A stretch of 64,000 nucleotides of DNA, from assembly GCA_030604735.1 (NCBI GenBank), contig JAUVVG010000013.1, positions 1 through 64,000 on the forward strand, given 5' to 3'. Within the stretch, counting starts at the first letter, position 1, and each line of letters starts with the position of its first letter. The position numbers and the translations under genes were made by a program. Origin of the DNA: Azoarcus sp. (GTDB lineage Bacteria; Pseudomonadota; Gammaproteobacteria; Burkholderiales; Rhodocyclaceae). Shown in pieces: positions 8,887 through 19,622 of the stretch. A model generated the notes under the pieces. The model searched no databases. It had not been told where the DNA came from and saw only the letters and a program-made list of their open reading frames with translations.

Positions 8887-9912
8887 ATGGCCAAAAACGA
8901 AAAGCTCGCGCTCGCGCAGGAGTTTCCGCCCGCGACCGATCAACCGAACGTCTATCCGCTGTCCTGGAACGCCCAGACCGCGAAGATGGAAGAAGTCTGG
9001 GACGCGGCCCAGCGCGAAAACTGGGATCCGAAGAAGCTCGCCTGGGATACGCTGGACGTGGAGTCCTACACCTGGGAAGAGCGCGAAGCGATCGCCTACT
9101 GGTGGACCCTGCTGTCGGTCTTCGACGCCTCCGCCCCGCCGGTGTTCGCTTCCGCCTTCATCAAGACCTACGAGGACCACGAGGAGGATCCGGTGCGCCG
9201 CTGCTTCTTCTCGGTGACCCGTGATGAGCAGAACCACGAGCAGATGTGCGGACTGGCGATCACCAAGTTCCTCGCGCATCCTGATCCGATCACCTACGAG
9301 CCCAAGACCGATCTCGGCCGCCGCCTGCAGAAGAACGCGAAGTGGCTGTACTACAACGGCGGGCGCTACTGGAACGGCTACAAGCAGGCCGTGCCGAAGT
9401 ATTCGCTGGCGGTGCTGTTCTCTTCCTTCCTGATGGGCGAGATCGCGGCCGCGACCATCTTCAAGCAGATGCATGACAACTCGCGCGAACTGGTGTTCAA
9501 GGAGGCCTTCCGCAACATCGGTCGTGACGAGGGCCGCCACATGGCGATCTGCATGGCGCTGATGGAGCGCGATTACCCGAAGCTGCCGCCGGAAGACAAG
9601 GCCACCGTGACCAAGCAGATCCGTGCCGGCTACCTGTTCCTGTCAGCGGTGTTGTTCGAGCCGCCCATGGAGTTCTGGGACCTCCCGGAGGATTTCATCT
9701 CCAACCAGCGCGAGGGCGAGGAAGTCGCCCGGGGCGCCGGCTTCGGCATCCCGACTTACGAGGCCAAGAAGGAGAACTGGCGGAACGCGATGCTCAACCT
9801 CAAGGGGGTGCTCGACCGCTACGAGATCCCCTTCCCGGCGATACCGGAAGTCGGCATCACCGGCCAGGAGGTCTCCGACGTCGACATGGAAGACATCATT
9901 CCGGTGTTCTAA
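8887..9912 (+). CDS. Ferritin-like diiron oxygenase (R2/monooxygenase-like), substrate unknown
   Basis: This 341-residue protein starts at ATG 8887 behind GAGGAG. Two E-x-x-H motifs, DEQNH (E114/H117) and DEGRH (E215/H218), about 100 residues apart, together with E185 in FLMGE, are the metal-ligand pattern of the ferritin-like diiron superfamily (ribonucleotide reductase R2, bacterial multicomponent monooxygenases, acyl desaturases). It lacks the length and flanking nrdA gene expected for a true R2. The next gene is a ferredoxin-NAD(P)H reductase that could feed it electrons. No effector or hydroxylase gamma subunit is nearby. A soluble oxygenase or desaturase is inferred; the substrate cannot be named. 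Confidence 0.7.
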   Translation: MAKNEKLALAQEFPPATDQPNVYPLSWNAQTAKMEEVWDAAQRENWDPKKLAWDTLDVESYTWEEREAIAYWWTLLSVFDASAPPVFASAFIKTYEDHEEDPVRRCFFSVTRDEQNHEQMCGLAITKFLAHPDPITYEPKTDLGRRLQKNAKWLYYNGGRYWNGYKQAVPKYSLAVLFSSFLMGEIAAATIFKQMHDNSRELVFKEAFRNIGRDEGRHMAICMALMERDYPKLPPEDKATVTKQIRAGYLFLSAVLFEPPMEFWDLPEDFISNQREGEEVARGAGFGIPTYEAKKENWRNAMLNLKGVLDRYEIPFPAIPEVGITGQEVSDVDMEDIIPVF

Positions 9913-9917
9913 GTCCG

Positions 9918-10115
9918 GTTCGCGGCTCGCGCCGCTCCTACACCGCTCTCGGGCGTCATTGCCGCATGTAGGAGCCGCGCAAGCGGCGAACCGCAAGCTT
10001 CCACACCGCTCTTGGCGTAATTACCCCATGTAGGAGCCGAGCAAGCAGCGAACCGCACGCCTCTACAGCGCTCTTGGCGTCATTACCCCATGTAGGCGCT
10101 GCGCAAGCAGCGACC
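9918..10115. repeat. REP-type array: one inverted copy plus three tandem 62-bp units
   Basis: The motif TGTAGGAGC-nGCGCAAGCnGCGAAC occurs at 9967-9991, 10029-10053 and 10091-10115, exactly 62 bp apart, within longer units that share a CGCTCTTGGCGTCATTACC-like segment. An inverted copy sits at 9918-9942, directly after the diiron gene's stop codon. The GTAG head and imperfect GC palindrome match known bacterial REP elements. The copies could act as transcript-end hairpins between the oxygenase and reductase genes. Confidence 0.75.
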
Positions 10116-10221
10116 CGCACCGGTCCGCATCCTCACCAAGCGCGCAGAATCGCTAGAATTCGTGACGTTCGCGGGTGCGGCGCGAGGCGCGAAGCGGCGT
10201 TCAGGGTCGTTACCGCGTCAT

Positions 10222-10246
10222 GTTCGCGGCTGGCGCCGCTCCCACC
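10222..10246 (-). repeat. Further REP copy, inverted
   Basis: The segment reads GTTCGCGGCTGGCGCCGCT followed by CCCACC, the reverse complement of a GTGGGAGCGGCG-type REP head. It is related to the array at 9918-10115 and lies about 75 bp upstream of the reductase start codon. Confidence 0.6.
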
Positions 10247-10320
10247 GGGAAATATTGGTGGGCCAGGAAACGCACCGATCGCTCCGACCGATTTGTCACG
10301 CTTGATCGAACAGGTTAACC

Positions 10321-11370
10321 ATGCAGAAGATACGCCTCCATCCCTCCGGCCGCGAAGTCGAATGTCTGAACGGAGATACCGTCCTCGCCGCACTAGAGAA
10401 ATCCGGCTACGCGCTTCCCAACAACTGCCGCGCCGGCGCCTGTGGCGAGTGCAAGGTCAAGGTGCTGTCAGGCCAGTTCGACCAGGGCATGGTACTGGAC
10501 ATGGCCTTGTCCCAGGACGAGCGCAAGCAGGGTTTCGGCCTGATGTGCATGGCCAAGCCCTTGTCAGAAGAATTGGTGATCGAATGGGGAACCGACGACG
10601 CCAAGCCCAAGCTCTTTCCGCCGCGCGAGGACCAGCGCTATGTGGTCACCGACCGCATCCAGCGCACGCCGCGCATCATCGAGATCCACTTTCGCCCGGT
10701 CGGTCAGGTGATGCGCTACTGGCCCGGCCAGTATGTCACCATCGGCGACGACCGCGCCGGTGCGCCGCCGCGCTGTTACTCGATTGCGAATGCGCCCAGG
10801 CCGGACGGCGAGATCATGATCCAGGTCACCCGCCTGGACGATGGCGTCACCAGCCAGTGGATGCACGACCAGGTCAACATCGGCGATCTGGTGAAGATCT
10901 CCGGCCCCTACGGCACTTTCATCGGCGACCCGTCGGTCGACACACCGGTGCTGTGCATCGCGGCCGGTTCCGGCCTCGCGCCCATCCTGTCCTTGGCCGA
11001 AGCCGCGTTGCGACGCGGATATCGCAAGCCGGTCACCCTGCTCTTCTCGGCGCGACATGCCGAGGATTTATACGACTTCGGTCTGATGAAGTACTGGGAG
11101 ACCAAGCATCGCAACTTCAGCTACAAACCGACGCTGACCCGCGAGCGCAAGGACGGGATGCTGCACGGCCGGATCCCGGACATTCTGGGGACGCAGTTTC
11201 CGGACCTGTCGAAACACAGCCTGTTCGTCGCCGGCAGCCCGGAATTCGTCTCGGAATGCATCGCGGCGGCGAAGAAGCTGGGCGCTCAGGACGAACTGAT
11301 TCACACCGAGGGCTACTTCGGACAGGCGCAACCGCAGACCGCGCCGGAAAGTCATCTGGTCAGCGTTTGA
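10321..11370 (+). CDS. Ferredoxin-NAD(P)H flavin reductase of an oxygenase system
   Basis: A 349-residue protein. Residues 1-90 form a plant-type [2Fe-2S] ferredoxin domain with the C-x4-C-x2-C cluster pattern (CRAGACGEC) and a distal cysteine in GLMCMAK. Residues about 100-335 form an FAD and NAD(P)H domain with the RCYSIAN flavin motif, the GPYG turn and the nucleotide motif IAAGSGLAPILS. The layout matches reductases of phenol or methane monooxygenases and CDP-6-deoxyglucoseen reductase. It lies 408 bp after the diiron gene on the same strand with a REP array between, so it is the likely electron donor. Confidence 0.85.
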   Translation: MQKIRLHPSGREVECLNGDTVLAALEKSGYALPNNCRAGACGECKVKVLSGQFDQGMVLDMALSQDERKQGFGLMCMAKPLSEELVIEWGTDDAKPKLFPPREDQRYVVTDRIQRTPRIIEIHFRPVGQVMRYWPGQYVTIGDDRAGAPPRCYSIANAPRPDGEIMIQVTRLDDGVTSQWMHDQVNIGDLVKISGPYGTFIGDPSVDTPVLCIAAGSGLAPILSLAEAALRRGYRKPVTLLFSARHAEDLYDFGLMKYWETKHRNFSYKPTLTRERKDGMLHGRIPDILGTQFPDLSKHSLFVAGSPEFVSECIAAAKKLGAQDELIHTEGYFGQAQPQTAPESHLVSV

Positions 11371-11609
11371 GCTTCACCCCCGTGTCGGACTGTAAGTAAG
11401 GCCGAAACCACACCGCCTTGATCAGCCTAGCGCCGGTAAATGCGCCTATGCATGCGGGGAACCCGCCCATGGCCAGGTGGTTAAAGTAGCGCGGACAGAA
11501 TGAGCCTACGCAGGCATAGGACCCGCTCTGCATGAGCGCGGGGGTCACGACAAAACTACTCAGCGCCCCAGCACTCGGCGCTACGCGATCGAAACAGGCC
11601 GTTAAGGTA

Positions 11610-11804
11610 TCAGGCGAAGGTGTCGATGCGCGTGCCAACCGCGCCGGTCGGCGCGGGCGCGGGCGTCGGCAGCGCTTGCAACAACTGCGCCGCATTCGAA
11701 GCCTGCATGTCGAGCGCTTTACGCAAGACGGAAATGGAAGCCTGAGCCTGCACGTTGGCGAGACTCATCGCAGACGCGGAAGCAACGGCACCCGAGACGT
11801 TCAT
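11610..11804 (-). CDS. YjfB-family putative motility protein
   Basis: A 64-residue protein with the pattern of the YjfB motility family: an Ala/Ser-rich start, the core VLRKALDMQAS, and AAQLLQALP, then a Pro/Ala-rich tail. Its role is unknown; family members often occur in flagellated bacteria, which fits the chemotaxis island in this window. It starts 9 bp after the yajQ stop codon, so it is probably the last gene of the yajQ transcript. The 239 bp beyond its stop hold inverted GC-rich segments but no gene. Confidence 0.75.
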   Translation of the reverse strand: MNVSGAVASASAMSLANVQAQASISVLRKALDMQASNAAQLLQALPTPAPAPTGAVGTRIDTFA

Positions 11805-11812
11805 GATTGATC

Positions 11813-12298
11813 TCAGTCGCGAAAGTTACCGTACTGTAACGGAAAATCGGTGACTTCCTTCTTGACCAGCGCGATCGCCTCCTGCAATACGTCACGCTTG
11901 GCACCCGATACCCGTACCGCATCGCCCTGGATCGCAGCCTGGACCTTGAGCTTGCTGTCCTTGAGCAGCTTGACGATCTTCTTGGCCAGATCCTGCTCTA
12001 CACCGACCCGGACCTTGAGTTCCTGCTTGACCTTGTTGCCGCTGACCTTCTGCAGGTCACCGTAGTCCAGGCAACGCACGTCCACCTTCTTGCCGGTCAT
12101 CTCCGGCAACAGGATCGCCTTCATCTGGTCGAGTTGGAAGTCACTGTCACCGAAGAGCGTCAGCACCTTCTCGTTCTGCTCGATATGCGCATCCGTGCCC
12201 TTGAAGTCGTAGCGATTGGTGATCTTGCGGTTGGCGACATCGACCGCGTTGCGCAAGGCGACCAGATCGACTTCGGACATCACGTCGAATGAGGGCAT
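11813..12298 (-). CDS. yajQ: YajQ-family nucleotide-binding protein
   Basis: This 161-residue protein matches YajQ over its whole length: the [15 protein letters not shown] start, then [10 protein letters not shown] and a duplicated ferredoxin-like fold ending [11 protein letters not shown]. Homologues bind cyclic di-GMP or other nucleotides and act as cytoplasmic effectors. The start at ATG 12298 follows a very strong TAAGGAGG site. A cyclic di-GMP link would fit the GGDEF protein at 47.9-49.9 kb, but that is inference. Confidence 0.95.
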   Translation of the reverse strand: MPSFDVMSEVDLVALRNAVDVANRKITNRYDFKGTDAHIEQNEKVLTLFGDSDFQLDQMKAILLPEMTGKKVDVRCLDYGDLQKVSGNKVKQELKVRVGVEQDLAKKIVKLLKDSKLKVQAAIQGDAVRVSGAKRDVLQEAIALVKKEVTDFPLQYGNFRD

Positions 12299-12340
12299 CG
12301 AAAATCCTCCTTAATGCGTTATTGGCCCGCCCCTTCAATT

Positions 12341-12406
12341 CCGCTCGTCCTGCGCTTGTCGAAGGGTCGCGCTGACAGCGGATTTCGACAAGCCCAGCCC
12401 GAATGG
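12341..12406. repeat. REP-like inverted pair
   Basis: CCGCTCGTCCTGCGCTTGTC plus GAAGG (12341-12365) resembles a palindromic element dispersed in many proteobacterial genomes. It is followed by an inverted partner beginning TTTCGACAAGCCCAG (12383-12397). The pair can fold between ppnP and yajQ. Confidence 0.55.
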
Positions 12407-12475
12407 TGTCGGGGAAACGATGGGCCGGATCAGTAATCAGGCGGGTCGTACAAGCGCACCGTTCAGCGGCACATC

Positions 12476-12799
12476 TCAACCGTAATGGCAGATGTAATGA
12501 AAGGGCTCGTCCTCGACGAGGATGTCGAAGCTGGCGTCGCCGGGGACAGAAAACGATTCGCCGGCCGTGTAGGTTCTCCACTCCTCCTCGCCCTTCATCC
12601 GCACCTTGCACCGTCCGCCCACGCATTCCATGATCTCCGGCGCAGCGGTGCCGAAAGTCAGGCTGGACGGCAGCACCACACCGACTGACTTCCTCGTTCC
12701 ATCGGCGAGCACGAAGCCGTGGCTCACACACTTGCCATCGAAATAGACATTGGCCTTGGTCGTCAGCGCCACGTTGTCGAACTTGTCAGTCACAGCCAT
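12476..12799 (-). CDS. ppnP: Pyrimidine/purine nucleoside phosphorylase PpnP
   Basis: This 107-residue single-domain cupin matches PpnP (formerly YaiE, DUF1255): an ANVYFDGKCVSHG N-terminal segment, a GVVLPSSLTFGT strand, and the conserved end FHYICHYG. PpnP cleaves nucleosides with phosphate to base and ribose-1-phosphate, with broad base range. It is encoded alone, 177 bp upstream of yajQ on the same strand. It adds to the purine genes at 50-62 kb but is not linked to them. Confidence 0.93.
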   Translation of the reverse strand: MAVTDKFDNVALTTKANVYFDGKCVSHGFVLADGTRKSVGVVLPSSLTFGTAAPEIMECVGGRCKVRMKGEEEWRTYTAGESFSVPGDASFDILVEDEPFHYICHYG

Positions 12800-12945
12800 G
12801 TTGATTCCGCTTCCTTGTCATTAGCGTTCGTTTGCCGAGGTCGGGCGAGTTACCCGCCCGGCTACCCGCGCATCCGTGGATAAACCCGTCAATAAAATGT
12901 GGCTGGCCGGCCAGGCTCCGCGCAGCGGAGCCAACCGATCGCCAG

Positions 12946-13179
12946 TCACATGCCGAGCATGCGCTCGATGAAGGCCTTGGAGACGAAGCCGACGAAACCG
13001 AGACCCAGCGCCAGAAACATCCACACCGTGCCGTACTTGCCGGCCTTGGACTTCCAGGCCAGGTTGCCGATGATGAACATCATGTAAACAATAAGCGCGG
13101 TCAGCAGTACCTTGAGCGAGATGGACTCGAACTCGGCAACCGTCAACCCGAAAATGATCGGCTCATTTCCCATCGGCAC
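12946..13179 (-). CDS. DUF2788 small membrane protein
   Basis: A 77-residue protein with two predicted membrane helices (about residues 22-42 and 52-70) joined by the conserved segment NLAWKSKAGKYGT typical of DUF2788. The function is unknown. It sits 33 bp downstream of argG and may be read from the same transcript. Confidence 0.8.
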   Translation of the reverse strand: MPMGNEPIIFGLTVAEFESISLKVLLTALIVYMMFIIGNLAWKSKAGKYGTVWMFLALGLGFVGFVSKAFIERMLGM

Positions 13180-13212
13180 GCTCCCGGCGACACGGCCTAC
13201 GCCGCGCAGCCC

Positions 13213-14448
<1,236 letters not shown>

Positions 14449-14503
14449 TTCCGATCGAATTGACGACCTCCGGGTCGGAGGCCATGTACTTTGATACGCC
14501 CGC

Positions 14504-15430
14504 TCAGTTGCTCACCTTGCCGAGCACCAGGTATTCCATCAAGGCCTTCTGTGCATGCAGCCTATTCTCCGCCTCGTCCCAGACGACTGATTGCGGGCCG
14601 TCGATGACCTCGGCAGTGACCTCCTCGCCGCGATGTGCCGGCAGGCAGTGCATGAACACCGCATCCGGCGCGGCGACCGACATCATCTCGGCATCGACAC
14701 ACCAGTCCGCAAAGGCCTTCATCCGCTCCTCGTTCTCGGCCTCGAAACCCATCGAGGTCCACACATCGGTCGTGACCAGATGCGCCCCGCGGCAGGCCTC
14801 CAGCGGATCCTCGAAGGCTTCGAAATGGTCGGTGCCATACAGTCCGGCACGTTCCGGCTCGACTTCGTAACCCGGCGGAGTCGACACGTGCACATTGAAG
14901 CCGAGCACCTCGGCCGCCTGCAGCCAGGTGTTGCACATATTGTTCGAGTCACCGATCCAGGTCACGGTCTTGCCCTGGATCGGGCCACGATGCTCGATGA
15001 AGGTGAAGATGTCGGCCAGGATCTGGCACGGATGGTATTCATTGGTCAGGCCATTGATCACCGGCACCCGCGAGTTCGAGGCAAAACGCTCGATGATGTC
15101 CTGCTCGAAGGTGCGGATCATCACGATGTCGCTCATCCGCGAAACCACCTGGGCCGCATCCTCCACCGGCTCACCGCGTCCGAGCTGCGAATCGCGTGTG
15201 TTCAGGTAGATCGCCGAGCCGCCAAGCTGGTGCATGCCGGCCTCGAACGACAGGCGTGTGCGGGTGCTCGCCTTCTCGAAGATCATCACCAGCGTGCGGT
15301 CGAACATCGGATGATAGGGCTCGTAACCCTTGAACTTCTCCTTGATCCGACGCGCGCGCTCGAACAGGTGATCGTACTCCTCGCGACTGAAGTCCTTGAA
15401 CTGGAGATAGTGTCTGAGCTCGGCCATCAC
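14504..15430 (-). CDS. argF: Ornithine carbamoyltransferase
   Basis: A 308-residue enzyme that transfers the carbamoyl group from carbamoyl phosphate to ornithine, giving citrulline. Diagnostic motifs are STRTR (carbamoyl phosphate binding), HPCQ and the ornithine-loop HCLPAHRG. It starts 7 bp after the argD stop codon, so the two genes are co-transcribed. Length and motifs are normal, with no sign of truncation. Confidence 0.97.
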   Translation of the reverse strand: MMAELRHYLQFKDFSREEYDHLFERARRIKEKFKGYEPYHPMFDRTLVMIFEKASTRTRLSFEAGMHQLGGSAIYLNTRDSQLGRGEPVEDAAQVVSRMSDIVMIRTFEQDIIERFASNSRVPVINGLTNEYHPCQILADIFTFIEHRGPIQGKTVTWIGDSNNMCNTWLQAAEVLGFNVHVSTPPGYEVEPERAGLYGTDHFEAFEDPLEACRGAHLVTTDVWTSMGFEAENEERMKAFADWCVDAEMMSVAAPDAVFMHCLPAHRGEEVTAEVIDGPQSVVWDEAENRLHAQKALMEYLVLGKVSN

Positions 15431-15437
15431 ACCGTCC

Positions 15438-16610
15438 TCACTGATCGAGAAGTTTGCGGATGAGCGGCGCGAGCAGCGCGACCAGCTTTTGCGCGTCCTG
15501 CTCGCTGAAGGTCAGCGGTGGCAACAGTCGCACCACGCGCTCGGCAGTGACATTGATCAGCAGCCCCGTCTCCAGCGCCTGACCAACCAGCACACCGCAA
15601 GGCCGATCGAGCTCGATCCCTATCATCAACCCGCGGCCGCGGATGTCCACAACCCCGACACATCCTGCCAGCGCCTCGCGAAGCCCGGTCTTGATCGATT
15701 CGCCAATCTTCTCGGCGTTGACCATCAAGCCATCGTCCTCGATGGTCGCCAGGGTTTCCAGCGCAGCAGCGCAGGCGAGCGGATTACCGCCGAAGGTCGA
15801 ACCGTGATTGCCCGGCCCGAACAGCCCGGCCGCACGACCCGAGGTCAGGCAGGCGCCGATCGGCACCCCCGAACCCAGCCCTTTGGCCAGCGTCATCACA
15901 TCCGGCTTGACGCCGGCGCGCTGGAAGCCGAACCAGTGGCCGGTGCGCCCGATGCCGCACTGGACTTCGTCACAGATCATCAGCCACTCGCGCTCATCGC
16001 AGACCGCACGCAATTCGCGCTGGAAGGTTTCGTCGGCGATATTGATGCCGCCCTCGCCCTGGACCATCTCCAGCATCACCGCGACGACGCTGCCGTTGTG
16101 CTCGCCGATTCTGCGGATCGCTTCGATATCCTTGTAGGGCACCCGCACGAAACCGGCCACCAGCGGCTCGAAACCGGCCTGCGCCTTGCGGTTACCGGTG
16201 GCCGACAGGGTCGCCATGGTGCGGCCGTGAAAGGCGTTCTCCATCACGATGACGGTGGGCACTTCGACGCCCTTGCGATGACCGAACATGCGTGCGAGCT
16301 TGATCGCCGCCTCGTTGGCCTCGCAACCGGAGTTGCAGAAAAAAACCTCATCCATGCCGGACAAACCGGCCAATCGGTCGGACAGTTCTTCCTGCAACGG
16401 AATGCGGTAGAGATTGGAGGTATGCAGCACACAAGCCGCTTGCTGCGCGATGGCACGAACCAGGCGCGGATGGTTGTGACCCAGCGTCGAGACCGCGATA
16501 CCGGACAACGCATCCAGGTAGCGCTTGCCGGTTTCGTCGAAGAGCCACGAGCCTTCGCCATGGGAGAAGGCCACCGGCAGCCTTGCATAGGTGTTCATGA
16601 TATGCGACAT
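15438..16610 (-). CDS. argD: Acetylornithine aminotransferase
   Basis: A PLP-dependent class III aminotransferase of 390 residues. The cofactor lysine lies in TLAKGLGSGVPIG, and SGCEANEAAIKLAR and the FHGRT motif are present. It converts N-acetylglutamate semialdehyde to N-acetylornithine and could also serve in lysine synthesis. The chosen start (MSHIMNTY) has GAGG 6 nt upstream; the frame is open 12 codons further. It heads the argD-argF-argG operon, back to back with the DUF3579 gene. Confidence 0.95.
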   Translation of the reverse strand: MSHIMNTYARLPVAFSHGEGSWLFDETGKRYLDALSGIAVSTLGHNHPRLVRAIAQQAACVLHTSNLYRIPLQEELSDRLAGLSGMDEVFFCNSGCEANEAAIKLARMFGHRKGVEVPTVIVMENAFHGRTMATLSATGNRKAQAGFEPLVAGFVRVPYKDIEAIRRIGEHNGSVVAVMLEMVQGEGGINIADETFQRELRAVCDEREWLMICDEVQCGIGRTGHWFGFQRAGVKPDVMTLAKGLGSGVPIGACLTSGRAAGLFGPGNHGSTFGGNPLACAAALETLATIEDDGLMVNAEKIGESIKTGLREALAGCVGVVDIRGRGLMIGIELDRPCGVLVGQALETGLLINVTAERVVRLLPPLTFSEQDAQKLVALLAPLIRKLLDQ

Positions 16611-16911
16611 GAAGGACCTCGATCCGAGTGTTCCAGAAACGCACACGGCGGCTGGTGCCGCCGTGAATGATCAATTGGCCGATATTAAGCGAAAGCACCC
16701 CGAAAGTATAGATTCCGCCCGTCGTCCTCGGGCGCCGCAAGCCTGCGATCGCGCAGGAATGGTCGCCGCATCGCGCACGAGCCGACACTGGTTTTCTGAT
16801 AGAATCGCGGCCTGTTGTGCGGTGCGGAAGCCGGTCTGAAGACGCCATCGATCTCAAGCCTGAACCCTGCAGACGCGCGACAAACGATCGCGGCCACCAG
16901 CGGCATGGGAT
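16611..16911. promoter_or_regulatory. Divergent control region between argD and the DUF3579 gene
   Basis: About 300 bp without a gene, containing the promoters of two divergent units. Toward the DUF3579 gene, TGATAGAAT at 16797-16805 is a good extended -10 candidate without a clear -35 box. No convincing arginine-repressor box was identified by eye. Confidence 0.35.
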
Positions 16912-17202
16912 ATGAATCAGGACATCAAGAGCTTCGTCATCGTCGGCGTCACCCGCGCAGGCAGGAAGTTTCGCCCCAGCGACTGGGCAGACAGGCTATG
17001 CGGCATCATGTCAGCCTTCGGCGCCGACCATCGCATGACCTATTCGCCCTATGTCCGGCCAGGCTGCAACCTCAGCGGCGACAAGACGGTGCTGGTGGAC
17101 GCGCGTCTTTACGAGGTCGAGCCGCTGGCCTACAAGTTCATGGTCAATTTCGCCAACGACAACGACCTGCAGATCGAGCCACTCGATCAGGACCATATCT
17201 GA
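16912..17202 (+). CDS. DUF3579 family protein
   Basis: A 96-residue protein with the family signature FVIVGVTRAGRKFRPSDWA and LCGIMS near the start, then YSPYVRP. Function unknown. The gene is commonly found beside argD-argF in betaproteobacteria, as here (divergent from argD), which supports the taxonomic guess more than any specific role. Confidence 0.85.
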   Translation: MNQDIKSFVIVGVTRAGRKFRPSDWADRLCGIMSAFGADHRMTYSPYVRPGCNLSGDKTVLVDARLYEVEPLAYKFMVNFANDNDLQIEPLDQDHI

Positions 17203-17402
17203 GCGCCCTGTGATCGGGCACCCCGTGAGCGGCGGGCACAAATGAAATGGCCCGCAGCGACTACCCAGGATCGCAATTCGAACTCAAAGTCCGGCCTTCA
17301 CCGAAACCAACGGACGCCAGGCACTGCAGCGGCATGAATCACACGCGCCGAGAATCGGCGAGCCTTTGTTCGTACGACAACTTGCTGGTACGCATCAGGG
17401 CG

Positions 17403-17433
17403 AAAAAAATGGCAGCCTAAGCTGCCGTTTTTT
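17403..17433 (-). terminator. Rho-independent terminator of rpsT
   Basis: A GGCAGC/GCTGCC stem with a 4-nt loop (17411-17426) has A-runs on its left and T-runs on its right. It can therefore end rpsT on the minus strand, and possibly transcripts arriving from the plus strand. Confidence 0.85.
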
Positions 17434-17459
17434 CACGCGTTTCAGTGCCTCGCGGGCGA

Positions 17460-17726
17460 TCAGGCAGACATTGCCTTGATCGCGGCAGACAGACGGCTCT
17501 TGTGACGAGCAGCCGTGTTCTTGTGGATGATTTTCTTGTCCGCGATGCTGTCGATGGTGCTCACCGAGCTCTGAAAGACCGCTTGAGCGGCTTCCTTGTC
17601 GCCACCCAGGACGGCCTTTTGCACAGCCTTGACTGCAGTGCGCAGACGCGAACGGAGGCTGCCGTTGTGGGCGCGGGCCTTGACCGCCTGACGGGCGCGC
17701 TTGCGGGCTTGTGCCGAATTGGCCAT
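17460..17726 (-). CDS. rpsT: 30S ribosomal protein S20
   Basis: An 88-residue basic ribosomal protein that binds 16S rRNA in the small subunit. The [14 protein letters not shown] start and the [10 protein letters not shown] segment near the C-terminus are typical. The frame is open 38 codons further upstream, but that part is not S20-like and overlaps the promoter, so ATG 17726 is chosen. Divergent from murJ, a common arrangement in beta- and gammaproteobacteria. Confidence 0.97.
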   Translation of the reverse strand: MANSAQARKRARQAVKARAHNGSLRSRLRTAVKAVQKAVLGGDKEAAQAVFQSSVSTIDSIADKKIIHKNTAARHKSRLSAAIKAMSA

Positions 17727-17763
17727 AAGTATTCTTCCGTTGGTTGATTCTGTAAAGCACGCG

Positions 17764-17792
17764 ATTTTATCTTGCCGAATCAACGAACGCAA
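17764..17792 (-). promoter_or_regulatory. rpsT promoter
   Basis: On the minus strand TTGCGT (17792-17787), a 17-bp spacer and TAAAAT (17769-17764) form a good sigma-70 promoter about 38 bp upstream of the S20 start codon. The GCG just after the -10 box resembles a stringent-response discriminator. Confidence 0.65.
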
Positions 17793-17879
17793 CAGGTTCT
17801 TGACATGCGGGGAACACGTCATCCGCCGCGAAGGCAGCACAAGCCGTTATGATGGCGCTTTTTCTTCAGACGGGTCTGA

Positions 17880-19418
17880 ATGAATCTGTTGCGCGCTCTG
17901 GTCACGGTCAGCGGCCTGACCCTGATATCCCGCATTCTCGGCTTCGCCCGGGATTTCGTCATCGCGCGCACTTTCGGCGCCGGCATGGCCACCGATGCCT
18001 TCTTCGTCGCCTTCCGCCTGCCCAACCTGCTCCGCCGCATGTTCGCCGAAGGGGCCTTCTCGCAGGCCTTCGTGCCGATTCTCGCCGAGTACCGTAACCG
18101 CCATGGCGACGCCGAGGCGCATCAACTGATCAACCGGGTCGCCACCGTGCTGGGACTGGTCGTCACCGCCATCTCCTTGCTCGGCATTCTCGCCGCCCCA
18201 TTCATCATCTACATCTCGGCCCCAGGCTTTTCGGCTGAACCGGACAAGTTCGCGCTGACGGTCGAACTGACCCGGATCACCTTTCCCTACATCCTGTTCA
18301 TGTCCCTGGTGGCGCTGGCCGCAGGCGTGCTCAACACCTGGAGCCGGTTTGCGATCCCGGCCTTCACGCCCGTTCTGCTCAACATCAGTTTCATCGTCAT
18401 GGCCTTGTTCGCCGCACCCTGGTTCGACCCGCCAGTCCTGGCGCTGGCCTGGGCAGTGTTCATTGGCGGGATACTGCAGGTGCTGCTGCAACTGAGGCCG
18501 CTGGCACGGATAGGCATGCTCCCGCGCTTCGACCTCAAGCTGTCCGACCCCGGCGTGCGCCGGGTGGTCACGCTGATGCTGCCGGCCATGCTGGGCGTTT
18601 CGGTGGCGCAGATCTCGCTGGTGATCAACACCATCTTCGCCTCCTTTCTGCAAAGCGGCAGCGTCTCGTGGCTATACTACGCCGACCGCCTGATGGAGTT
18701 TCCGGCCGGGCTGCTGGGAGTGGCGCTCGGCACCATCCTGCTGCCCAGCCTGTCCAGGCTGCATGCCGACGAGAGGCCGGAGGCCTTTTCCGCGATGCTG
18801 GACTGGGGCCTGCGCCTGACCTTGATGCTGACCCTGCCCGCCGCCTTGGCCCTGGCGATGCTGGCGGTGCCGCTGATCTCTACCCTGTTCCAGCATGGCG
18901 CGTTCGGCGCCGATGACGTGATGCAGACCCGGCTCGCGCTGATCGCCTACAGCGTCGGCCTGACCGGGCTGATCATGGTGAAGATTCTCGCGCCCGGTTT
19001 CTATGCCCGCCAGGACATCCGCACCCCGGTCAAGTTCGCGATCATCACGCTGATCGCAACCCAGTTGATGAACCTCGCCTTCATCATCCCGCTGCAACAT
19101 GCCGGCCTCGCCTTGTCGATCGGGCTGGCCTCCCTGCTCAACGCCGGCCTGTTGCTGCGCGGCCTGCTGCGGCGTGGCGTCTTCCGTCCGCAACCTGGCT
19201 GGATGGGCTTCAGCCTGCGTCTGCTGGGCGCGCTGTGCGTGCTCGGAGCGGTGCTCTGGTTCGGCGCGGGCGAAACCGAGCTCTGGTTGAGTCAGGGTGC
19301 GCTGGAACGCGCGCTCAGGCTGACGATGCTGGTGCTGGCCGGTATCGCCGCTTACTTTGCCAGCCTGTTCGCGCTAGGCTTCCGGGTGAAGGATTTCAGG
19401 AAACGGGGCGCCGATTGA
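17880..19418 (+). CDS. murJ: Lipid II flippase MurJ (MviN)
   Basis: A 512-residue, highly hydrophobic protein with about 14 predicted membrane helices, of the MurJ/MviN family. It moves undecaprenyl-linked peptidoglycan precursor across the inner membrane. The N-terminal motif [16 protein letters not shown] and [20 protein letters not shown] are family hallmarks. The start follows TATGAT (17848-17853), a possible -10 box. Single gene, divergent from rpsT. Confidence 0.95.
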   Translation: MNLLRALVTVSGLTLISRILGFARDFVIARTFGAGMATDAFFVAFRLPNLLRRMFAEGAFSQAFVPILAEYRNRHGDAEAHQLINRVATVLGLVVTAISLLGILAAPFIIYISAPGFSAEPDKFALTVELTRITFPYILFMSLVALAAGVLNTWSRFAIPAFTPVLLNISFIVMALFAAPWFDPPVLALAWAVFIGGILQVLLQLRPLARIGMLPRFDLKLSDPGVRRVVTLMLPAMLGVSVAQISLVINTIFASFLQSGSVSWLYYADRLMEFPAGLLGVALGTILLPSLSRLHADERPEAFSAMLDWGLRLTLMLTLPAALALAMLAVPLISTLFQHGAFGADDVMQTRLALIAYSVGLTGLIMVKILAPGFYARQDIRTPVKFAIITLIATQLMNLAFIIPLQHAGLALSIGLASLLNAGLLLRGLLRRGVFRPQPGWMGFSLRLLGALCVLGAVLWFGAGETELWLSQGALERALRLTMLVLAGIAAYFASLFALGFRVKDFRKRGAD

Positions 19419-19622
19419 GGGCTTGTGATGCGATCGACGCAAGCGCCCTGGGGCAAGGCGCGCGGCACAAAGCGACCGAGACATATCAAGTCGACAGGCG
19501 AGGGGGCGAGCAACGCGCAACACCACAATCTGGCCGTACAGCAGATTAATCCACAAGCTCCGAGAACGAGCCATGCGATAACGGTCAAAACGCTTTTTAC
19601 GACGACAAAGGAGACATTACAG

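Noticed and set aside
8887-9912. Class I ribonucleotide reductase beta subunit (nrdB)
   Set aside because: The E-x-x-H pattern is shared, but there is no nrdA next to it, the C-terminal R2 tail is not evident, and the partner gene is a ferredoxin-flavin reductase typical of oxygenases.
9945-10115. Direct repeats with a regular 62-bp period as a possible CRISPR array
   Set aside because: The intervening segments are also similar to each other, the repeat is an imperfect REP palindrome, and no cas genes are present.
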